Source: an uncultured Solobacterium sp. | GTDB lineage: Bacteria > Bacillota_I > Bacilli_A > Erysipelotrichales > Erysipelotrichaceae | Length of the DNA stretch: 5,953 bases | NCBI GenBank assembly: GCA_905194705.1 | Contig: CAJJTI010000119.1 | Span: forward strand, 1 to 5,953 | Direction: 5' to 3' | Shown here: in pieces, positions 1 to 5,684 of the stretch | Position numbering within the stretch: position 1 is the stretch's first letter | Layout: each line of letters starts with the position of its first letter | Position numbers and translations under genes: made by a program | The notes under the pieces: generated by a model | What the model was told of the DNA's origin: nothing | The model's database searches: none | Seen by the model: only the letters and a program-made list of their open reading frames with translations

Positions 1-123
1 ATAATGACCCGCAAAAATAATCTGCTGATCATGAGACTTGCCAGGAATATAGCCAACAACATCGTAGCTTGTTCCCTTGCCTTCTTCCATGACACTGTCA
101 ATGACTAAATTTGCTTTGTTATG
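1..123 (-). other. M28 zinc-aminopeptidase-like segment in frame with the PP2C domain
   Basis: The last 40 or so codons before the window edge do not look like PP2C. They read through TSYDVVGYIPGKSHD to QQIIFAGHY. This resembles the start of the M28 peptidase domain, where a strand ending in N-V-V/I-x-x-I-P-G-K is followed by a G-x-HYD motif whose His binds zinc. The stretch just before it (ANLVIDSVMEEGKG) resembles the linker between an M28 PA domain and the catalytic domain. Local GC is about 40% (24 of 60 bases in each of the first two 60-base blocks), against 32-33% in the next two blocks. The junction cannot be fixed to the base because KKALDAG fits either family. The identification rests on motif memory without a database search. 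Confidence 0.6.
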
Positions 124-819
124 ACCTGCATCCAATGCTTTTTTTATCATCTTTTTTACTTTTCTTGAAGGTTCCATTGATGTATCAAACAAGATATTCT
201 CTATTTCTTCTTTTGGTACATATCCATGTAAACCATCGGAACAGATTAAAAAACCATCTAATTCTTCACTATGTGTATCAATATCCATGCGTACAGTCTC
301 CCATACGCCTAAGGCATTCGTTAAAACGTTTTTCTTAGGAAAGTTTTTCGCTTCTTCCTTGGTAATTTCACCATGCATTAACATATCATTTGCAAGATTA
401 TGATCCATTGTAAGCTGATCTAATCGTTTCGCTTTTTTAGAAAAAGAATATGTACGTGAGTCACCGATATTGATAACAAAAGTACCACTGTTTGATAAAA
501 GAACCCCTGTTAAAGTCGTTCCCATTCCCTTCAGGTTACTTTGCTCATTACCTAAAGTTAATATCTTCATATTGGCTGCTGATATTTCTTTTTTCAACCA
601 GGCTTTTGCATCTTTTGCATCTAAGAACCCCTGATTATTTGAAAATACCTCAGAAAAATGTCCTACAGCAATAGAACTCGCTACATCTCCTGCCTGTCCT
701 CCACCAATACCATCACAAACAATAGCTAATACTTCATTAGCGCTACTAGTCACAATGACATAGCTGTCCTGGTTTGTTTTTCTTATTTTTCCTTTATCGG
801 TTGCCCCGAAATACTTCAT
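1..819 (-). CDS. prpC: PP2C-type Ser/Thr protein phosphatase (PrpC/Stp), C-terminus replaced by M28 peptidase-like sequence; partial at window edge
   Basis: Cytoplasmic metal-dependent PP2C phosphatases of this type reverse phosphorylation by the PASTA kinase PrkC. Translation from ATG 819 gives 273 codons, still open at base 1. Visible motifs are TDKGKIRKTNQD (7-18), the metal-site motif DGIGGGQAGD (36-45, D36/G37), GMGTT (98-102), IGDSR (118-122), VLTNALG (165-171) and CSDGL (193-197, D195). After KKALDAG (226-232) the family normally ends with a G-x-DNIT motif that supplies a metal-binding Asp, at a total length near 250 residues. Here that motif is absent, and residues from about 234 resemble an M28 peptidase. 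The other two minus-strand frames over this stretch hit early stops, so a simple frameshift does not restore the motif. The start overlaps the rlmN stop (ATGA, 816-819), implying translational coupling. A possible SD (AAAGGA, 833-838) is rather distant at 13 nt. The phosphatase assignment is firm; activity is doubtful. Confidence 0.88.
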   Translation of the reverse strand, partial: MKYFGATDKGKIRKTNQDSYVIVTSSANEVLAIVCDGIGGGQAGDVASSIAVGHFSEVFSNNQGFLDAKDAKAWLKKEISAANMKILTLGNEQSNLKGMGTTLTGVLLSNSGTFVINIGDSRTYSFSKKAKRLDQLTMDHNLANDMLMHGEITKEEAKNFPKKNVLTNALGVWETVRMDIDTHSEELDGFLICSDGLHGYVPKEEIENILFDTSMEPSRKVKKMIKKALDAGHNKANLVIDSVMEEGKGTSYDVVGYIPGKSHDQQIIFAGHY

Positions 820-1862
820 GAATTGTTTTGTGTCCTTTCGTGTTTTGCCCGTAATTGCCCACAAGCCGCATCAATATCATCACCATGTTTTGAACGAAGC
901 GTAGCTTTTACCCCATGTTTCATTAAGACATCATAAAAATGTAATGCCCCTCTTTCATCTGTACTTTGATATCCATGCTCATCTACTGCATTATATGGAA
1001 TTAAATTAATATATGCATTCATGCCACGAATTAAATCAGCTAACTGTTTAGCATGAGCATCACTGTCATTTACACCTTTCAATAAAATATATTCAAAAGT
1101 CAAACGACGATGATTATTTTCACTGTAGTTATATAAAGATTCCATTAAAACATCTAATGGATATGCTTTATCAATAGGCATCAATTTTCTTCTTAATTCA
1201 TCATTAGGTGCATGTAATGAAATAGCCAAATTATATTGATACTTTTCTTTAGCAAAATCATTGATTCTAGGTACAATACCGCATGTAGAAATCGTAATGT
1301 GTCTAGCACCAATAGCTAATCCTAAATCTGAATTAACAATAGAACAGAAATTCATAACATTATCATAGTTATCAAATGGTTCCCCTGTTCCCATAATAAC
1401 GATATTACCTACACGAGCTTCTACTTCTTCAAGCTCTTTTTCGATATACATAATTTCGCCAACAATTTCACCACTTGTTAAATCTCTTTGTTTCTTTAAT
1501 AAGCCACTTGCACAGAAAGAACATCCCATGTTGCAACCAACCTGGCTTGATACACATACACTTTTACCAAAATTAAAATGCATTAAAACCGTTTCAATAG
1601 TTGAACCGTCATTTAACGCAAATAAATATTTAGCTGTTAAATCTTTTGCTACCTGTTTTGTAATCAACTTTAAAGGCATAATGCAAAAGTTTTCTTTTAA
1701 TACTTCAATAAATGAAGCTGGTAAATCTGTCATTTCGTCAAAAGATAAAACCTTTTTACGATATAACCATGAATAAATTTGTTTTGCACGATATTTCTTT
1801 TGCCCGTGCTGTTCTAAAAAATCTTCTAATTCTTTAATATTTAAACTATATATTGTCTGCAT
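816..1862 (-). CDS. rlmN: 23S rRNA A2503 / tRNA A37 C2-methyltransferase RlmN (radical SAM)
   Basis: RlmN is a radical-SAM enzyme that methylates C2 of A2503 in 23S rRNA and A37 of some tRNAs, supporting peptidyl-transferase function and decoding accuracy. Numbered from ATG 1862, the 348-residue product has an N-terminal RNA-binding region (YRAKQIYSWLY, 24-34), the 4Fe-4S motif CNMGCSFC (C110, C114, C117), the methyl-carrier region CVSSQVGC (C103 being one catalytic Cys), GTGEPFDNYD (158-167), HITISTCG (188-195), SLHAPND (215-221) and the C-terminal DAACGQL with C334 as the second catalytic Cys. All expected catalytic residues are present and the length is normal. A GTG at 1883, immediately after the rsmB stop, would add seven residues (MCGRIEN). 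I prefer ATG 1862 because family homology starts at MQTIYSL and an AGAG sits just upstream. The gene follows rsmB by 21 nt and overlaps the phosphatase by 4 nt. Confidence 0.95.
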   Translation of the reverse strand: MQTIYSLNIKELEDFLEQHGQKKYRAKQIYSWLYRKKVLSFDEMTDLPASFIEVLKENFCIMPLKLITKQVAKDLTAKYLFALNDGSTIETVLMHFNFGKSVCVSSQVGCNMGCSFCASGLLKKQRDLTSGEIVGEIMYIEKELEEVEARVGNIVIMGTGEPFDNYDNVMNFCSIVNSDLGLAIGARHITISTCGIVPRINDFAKEKYQYNLAISLHAPNDELRRKLMPIDKAYPLDVLMESLYNYSENNHRRLTFEYILLKGVNDSDAHAKQLADLIRGMNAYINLIPYNAVDEHGYQSTDERGALHFYDVLMKHGVKATLRSKHGDDIDAACGQLRAKHERTQNNS

Positions 1863-1883
1863 GTTCTCTATTCTACCACACAC

Positions 1884-3107
1884 TTACTTTCTTCTCATCT
1901 TTGCATAATAAAATCCATCACTATTTTCGATATATGGGAATAATGTCTTTTCTTCGATTAGTTCATATTCACTGTGATTTTTCAAAAAAGTCTGGATTTG
2001 TTTCTCATTTTCTTTTTTGTTTAGCGTACAAGTACTATATACAAGTATTCCGCCTTCCTTAACGTATTGCTCATTTACTTCTAACAGTTTCTTCTGTAAT
2101 GAAGTTAATTCATCAATGTTGTCTGGTTTTAAATGGAATCTGATTTCCGGTTTATGTCTTAAATCTCCAAGGCCAGAACATGGAGCGTCTAACAATACTC
2201 TATCAAATTTATTGATATATTCTTCATTCAATACACTTGAATCCTGTACTTTTGTTTTAACAATCGTTACACCTGTTTTAAGCATCAGATGGTCAATTAA
2301 CTGAACTCTTTTCTCGTATATGTCTTGAGCGATGATTTCCCCTTTATTTTGCATGAACATGGCAATTTCCTGCGTCTTTGTTCCTGGAGCACTGCAGGCA
2401 TCAAGTACTGTCATATTTCTACTAACATCTAATACTTTAGGAATTAGACTGCTTGATAAATCCTGAATAATAACTTCACCTTTTTTAAAGTAATCTGAAT
2501 TTGTCAAAATGCCATCATAGGTAAATACTTCATCGTTTACAAAATGTACTTTATCATCTTTTTCAAACATTTCTTTCATACATTTCAGAGTGTTTATTCT
2601 GCCATATACAATTGATCTCGTTTGATTGAACTCTGCTAATCGTTTTGTTATTTCATAGCCATAATGCGCATTCCAAAGCTGCAGTATCCATAATGGATGA
2701 CTCGTATTTTCACTTAAAGCTTCTAATGTATCTTCACTACTTTGTATTAAACCTCTTTGACTTATTTTTCTTAATAAGGCGTTTACAAAAGCTTTATCTC
2801 TTTTTTCGCTTAATTCTACAGCTTCATGAATAACAGCATAATTTGGAATTTTATCCAAAAAGAATAAATGATATATACTCATATCGAGTATTAATGCAGT
2901 ATCTCTACGAACTTTACTTGTAACTAAGCTTTGCCATTGTTTTTCAATCAGATAATAATTTCGAAGTGTTCCATATACTGTTTCACTGATAAAGGCGTTA
3001 TCTTCTTCAGAAAACATTTCTCTATTTTTTCTTAACAGCAGTGAAGCAAATCCATCTTCATAAATAACCTGTTTCAAAATAGTAATAATATATTTTCTTG
3101 CATTCAT
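1884..3107 (-). CDS. rsmB: 16S rRNA m5C967 methyltransferase RsmB (Sun/Fmu)
   Basis: RsmB uses SAM to make m5C at position 967 (E. coli numbering) of 16S rRNA. The 407-residue product has the family's two parts. A NusB-like RNA-binding domain covers roughly residues 1-125 (for example YAVIHEAVELS at 90-100 and FVNALLRKI at 107-115). It is followed by the SHPLWI motif (136-141) and a Rossmann methyltransferase domain. Motif I is DACSAPGTKT (236-245, SAM binding), motif IV is DAPCSGLG (307-314, C310) and motif VI is YSTCTL (357-362, with C360 the expected nucleophile). The length is slightly under the usual 430-450. The ATG start (3107-3105) overlaps the priA stop as ATGA, and I see no convincing Shine-Dalgarno, so translation probably depends on ribosomes finishing priA. 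The def and fmt genes that commonly lie between priA and rsmB in Firmicutes are absent here. Confidence 0.95.
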   Translation of the reverse strand: MNARKYIITILKQVIYEDGFASLLLRKNREMFSEEDNAFISETVYGTLRNYYLIEKQWQSLVTSKVRRDTALILDMSIYHLFFLDKIPNYAVIHEAVELSEKRDKAFVNALLRKISQRGLIQSSEDTLEALSENTSHPLWILQLWNAHYGYEITKRLAEFNQTRSIVYGRINTLKCMKEMFEKDDKVHFVNDEVFTYDGILTNSDYFKKGEVIIQDLSSSLIPKVLDVSRNMTVLDACSAPGTKTQEIAMFMQNKGEIIAQDIYEKRVQLIDHLMLKTGVTIVKTKVQDSSVLNEEYINKFDRVLLDAPCSGLGDLRHKPEIRFHLKPDNIDELTSLQKKLLEVNEQYVKEGGILVYSTCTLNKKENEKQIQTFLKNHSEYELIEEKTLFPYIENSDGFYYAKMRRK

Positions 3108-5257
3108 AGATCAATTACCATGGGATTTACATCAATATGAATATTTTTCTTGCGATTTTCGTCTGTATCTAATAGTTTTCGTATTTCATTTCGCATCTCG
3201 TCTAAATCCTTTCCTTTCAGTAATATACGTGATCGATATTGATCTTTAATTTTTAATAATTTCACTACACCAATAATCTTAAAATTACCATGTAGAGCGT
3301 TTTTCAGCCATAGAGCAGTTTCTTCTGCTTTTTCTTCAGATAATGAGTAAACAGTTAAAGAAATAAAATAACTGTATGGAGGATAATTACCAATATGACG
3401 GAATTTCATTTCATTTTTAAAGAATGAAACATAATCCTGTTTAGCAGCACACGTTACTGCATAGTGAGATTCATCATAAACCTGTATAACTACTTCTCCC
3501 TGTTTATTAGCTCTTCCGCTTCTTCCCGAAGCCTGCATTAATAAATCAAAAGTTACTTCGCAACTTCTAAAATCTGTTCGTGCAAGTCCTTCATCCCCAT
3601 TTAAAATACCAACAAGAGTAACACCAGCAAAGTCTAAACCTTTCGCAATCATTTGCGTTCCTAATAAAATATCTGCTTCATGATTTCCAAAAGCTTTTAA
3701 TATTTTCTCATGGTCATCTTTTTTACTTGTCGTATCCCTATCCATTCTTAAAATTCTTGCATCTTTAAATGTATTTTGTACGACTTCTAATAATTTCTCA
3801 GTTCCATAGCCAAATGTAGCAAAACCAGAATCACTGTGACAAGAAGGACATATTTTAGGAATGCGTGTCATCGTTCCACAAGTATGGCACTTCATCACAT
3901 TCTCTTTGTAATGATAGCTCATCGCAAGATCACAATGTGGACATTTAACCACTTCACCACATTCTTTACACCGTAAAATATTATGATATCCTCGACGATT
4001 TAACAATAGAATAACCTGTTCATTTTTATCTAATCTATCTTGTATCTTTTCTTTTAAAACATCTGATAAGATATTTTGTTTCTCATTTTTCATAGAAACA
4101 ATTTCTGTTACTGGTAAAGAATCATTTATACGATGTTCAAGAGTCAATAAATGATATACATTTTTTAAAGCTCTTGCATAACTTTCTAATGTCGGTGTTG
4201 CACTGCCTAAAAGCACTTTGCAATGATGATATTTTCCACGCCATATAGCAATATCTCTACAATGATATGCTGGTTGCGAATCTTGTTTATAGGAATAATC
4301 ATGCTCCTCATCCATAATGATTAAACCTAAATTATCAAAAGGTAAAAATACTGCACTGCGGGTTCCTACAACAATACTGGCTTTCTTTTGACGAACAAGT
4401 TGATATTGTTCATACTTCTGCTGTGTATTTAAACGAGAATGATATATCGCTAAATGGCTTCCAAAACGTGAAGCTACTCTTTCAATCATTTGTGGAGTCA
4501 GCGCAATTTCTGGAACTAAAATTAAAACTTGCTTGCCTTTTTTTAATACTTCATCTGCAAGCTGTAAATATACTTCCGTTTTACCTGCACCCGTAACCCC
4601 GCGTAATAAAAATACTGAATCATCACTACTTTCAAATTCAGTTTTTACCTTTCGCTGCTCTTCTGTTAATTCCAAAGGCAGCGATTTTTTAACAGTACTA
4701 TATGTATTTCCTTCTTTTTCTTTTTCAATTATTTTCAAAGCACCTGAATCAACCAACTTTTTTGCAATTGAAGGATATTTCGCCCTCAAAAGAGAATATT
4801 TAATCGTTTGATTTTCAACCACATACATATAAGCATCCAACTGCTTTGGTGTTAAAGATATTTTTTCTTCTGTTGGGACAACCCATTTTTCATATTGTAT
4901 TTTTGAATTAGAAGATGAAGGCTTTAAAATCGTTGGTAACATTGCCTGATAACAAGAAATAGTCGTAGAAAGCGTAATATCTTTCATATAGTCTGCTAAA
5001 GCATATAATTCATCATTAAGTAAACTCTCTGTATCAATAATACGATGGATTTTTTTAATTTTATATCCAGCTTGTTTTTCATATTCCTGTCGTGATAATG
5101 ATGACTCTATACAAGAATGTACAAATCCAACCAAAAAACGATTGTTGAAATTCACTTCAACTCGTTCTCCTTTTTCTAACATTACATCACTCTCATAAGT
5201 AAAAACTTGATCAACAGCTCTCACGGGATGTTCAATAAATATTTCTGCAAGTATCAA
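3104..5257 (-). CDS. priA: Primosomal replication-restart helicase PriA
   Basis: PriA is the 3'-5' superfamily 2 DNA helicase that recognises stalled forks and D-loops and directs primosome assembly. The 717-residue product is near the normal length. Residues 1-105 form the DNA-binding domain typical of the family (MILAEIFIEHPVRAVDQVFTY). Helicase motifs follow: Walker A GVTGAGKTEVY (220-230), VPEIALTPQM (248-257), VGTRSAVFLP (297-306), DEEHDYSYKQD (316-326) and GSATPTLES (351-359). Eight zinc-binding cysteines are present (C430, C433, C439, C442, C457, C460, C470, C473). Next come GYGTEKLLE (483-491), LLGTQMIAKGLDF (531-543) and motif VI QASGRSGR (575-582), where QVAGRAGR is more usual. The start is TTG (5257-5255), supported by an AGGAG site seven bases upstream and by the N-terminal family match. 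The gene heads the priA-rsmB-rlmN-prpC unit behind its own promoter and overlaps rsmB by 4 nt. Confidence 0.97.
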   Translation of the reverse strand: MILAEIFIEHPVRAVDQVFTYESDVMLEKGERVEVNFNNRFLVGFVHSCIESSLSRQEYEKQAGYKIKKIHRIIDTESLLNDELYALADYMKDITLSTTISCYQAMLPTILKPSSSNSKIQYEKWVVPTEEKISLTPKQLDAYMYVVENQTIKYSLLRAKYPSIAKKLVDSGALKIIEKEKEGNTYSTVKKSLPLELTEEQRKVKTEFESSDDSVFLLRGVTGAGKTEVYLQLADEVLKKGKQVLILVPEIALTPQMIERVASRFGSHLAIYHSRLNTQQKYEQYQLVRQKKASIVVGTRSAVFLPFDNLGLIIMDEEHDYSYKQDSQPAYHCRDIAIWRGKYHHCKVLLGSATPTLESYARALKNVYHLLTLEHRINDSLPVTEIVSMKNEKQNILSDVLKEKIQDRLDKNEQVILLLNRRGYHNILRCKECGEVVKCPHCDLAMSYHYKENVMKCHTCGTMTRIPKICPSCHSDSGFATFGYGTEKLLEVVQNTFKDARILRMDRDTTSKKDDHEKILKAFGNHEADILLGTQMIAKGLDFAGVTLVGILNGDEGLARTDFRSCEVTFDLLMQASGRSGRANKQGEVVIQVYDESHYAVTCAAKQDYVSFFKNEMKFRHIGNYPPYSYFISLTVYSLSEEKAEETALWLKNALHGNFKIIGVVKLLKIKDQYRSRILLKGKDLDEMRNEIRKLLDTDENRKKNIHIDVNPMVIDL

Positions 5258-5264
5258 AATAAAG

Positions 5265-5269
5265 CTCCT
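5265..5269 (-). promoter_or_regulatory. Ribosome binding site that fixes the TTG start of priA
   Basis: The minus strand reads AGGAG here, followed by a seven-base spacer (CTTTATT) and then TTG-ATA-CTT, giving M-I-L-A-E. The ideal spacing supports the rare TTG initiation codon over any downstream ATG. Confidence 0.85.
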
Positions 5270-5281
5270 AATATAAAAAAT

Positions 5282-5290
5282 ATTATATCA
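5282..5290 (-). promoter_or_regulatory. Extended -10 promoter for the priA operon
   Basis: The minus strand contains TGATATAAT, a perfect TATAAT preceded by TG at the extended -10 position. The best -35 candidate at a 17-base spacing is TTCTTA, which matches TTGACA at only three positions, fitting an extended -10 promoter that does not rely on -35. It lies just downstream of the terminator at 5332-5378 and would start transcription near base 5275, giving a leader of about 18 bases that includes the AGGAG site. AT-rich surroundings raise the chance of coincidence, but the position is apt. Confidence 0.6.
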
Positions 5291-5331
5291 AATACATCGT
5301 TTTATAAGAAAAAGAATATACATAAGTAACT

Positions 5332-5378
5332 AAAAAAGAGATTAAATATTACATCATATTTGACGCAATATTAATCTC
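5332..5378 (-). terminator. Rho-independent terminator after the tandem Rpn-tail genes
   Basis: On the minus strand, GAGATTAATATTGCGTCA pairs with TGATGTAATATTTAATCTC around an AATA loop, with two G-U pairs and one bulged base, and is followed at once by TTTTTT. It lies 17 bases past the stop of the small gene ending at 5395 and before the priA promoter. It therefore separates the Rpn-tail unit from the priA operon. The other strand lacks a T-run after the hairpin, so termination is one-directional. Confidence 0.85.
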
Positions 5379-5394
5379 AACAAAATATATAACT

Positions 5395-5655
5395 TTAAAT
5401 AAAATGATTATTATTACTTTTTAACAAACTGGTTATTTCTGGAACAGAAATATCCGTATATTCAGCTATTAGTTCAATTGGTACATTCTTTGCAATCATA
5501 CGAAGAATTGTTGCTATCTTTTCTGACTGCTTTCCTTGTTCAAGTCCCTGTTTTAAACCTTTCTTAATTCCTTGAACAATTCCTGCTTGAACTCCTTCAT
5601 CATATCTTGTCTTGCCATATGTTTTCTCATTATATTCTGTTTCTAATATGGACAT
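5395..5655 (-). CDS. Free-standing Rpn-family C-terminal module (small protein, possible RpnS-like antitoxin)
   Basis: This 86-residue protein starts MSILETEYNEKTYGKTRYDEG, then has a run of Gly-spaced four-residue repeats (GVQAGIVQGIKKGLKQGLEQG, about 21-41) and a short C-terminal helical segment (IELIAEYTDISVPEITSLL, about 60-78). That layout matches the extreme C-terminus of Rpn / PD-(D/E)XK putative transposases, but the nuclease domain is missing. An in-frame TAA at 5677-5679 shows the frame does not continue from an upstream nuclease. A strong SD (AGAGGTG, five-base spacing) precedes the ATG, so it is likely translated. The gene begins 29 bases after the related frame ending at 5685 and is followed by a terminator. 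In E. coli RpnA, internal initiation yields a C-terminal small protein that restrains the full-length nuclease; a similar role here is inference. It could instead be a decaying gene remnant. Confidence 0.7.
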   Translation of the reverse strand: MSILETEYNEKTYGKTRYDEGVQAGIVQGIKKGLKQGLEQGKQSEKIATILRMIAKNVPIELIAEYTDISVPEITSLLKSNNNHFI

Positions 5656-5669
5656 AACTGCACCTCTTT
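5514..5669 (-). repeat. Tandem duplication of the Rpn-tail module, copy 2
   Basis: Bases 5595-5669 match 5861-5935 at 72 of 75 positions, in the same orientation. Bases 5514-5543 match 5804-5833 at all 30. Between these blocks this copy has extra Gly-repeat codons. Weaker similarity continues through the 3' part (for example GCTATTAGTTC on the plus strand in both copies). Confidence 0.9.
5661..5667 (-). promoter_or_regulatory. Shine-Dalgarno of the free-standing Rpn-tail gene
   Basis: AGAGGTG on the minus strand lies five bases (CAGTT) before ATG 5655. The same SD-spacer-ATG string is found before the paired copy at 5921. It decides the start at MSIL. Confidence 0.8.
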
Positions 5670-5684
5670 TTTTACCTTAAAATG

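Noticed and set aside
61..135. Simple frameshift hiding the true PP2C C-terminus
   Set aside because: The other two minus-strand frames reach stops within a few codons and show no DNIT-like motif.
111..674. Plus-strand open frames at 111-338 and 492-674
   Set aside because: They lie opposite the phosphatase, show no recognisable motif and have low-complexity Leu/Ser/His-rich composition typical of antisense frames.
1863..1883. GTG 1883 as the rlmN start
   Set aside because: It would add MCGRIEN, which does not resemble RlmN N-termini, and it lacks a good SD. ATG 1862 fits family homology, although GTG 1883 cannot be fully excluded.
1528..2833. Plus-strand open frames opposite rlmN and rsmB (1528-1776, 1853-2062, 2017-2304, 2645-2833)
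   Set aside because: All are antisense shadows of well-supported genes with intact motifs; no SD or family match.
4533..4811. Plus-strand open frame opposite priA
   Set aside because: It is antisense to the conserved Walker A region and has no recognisable motif.
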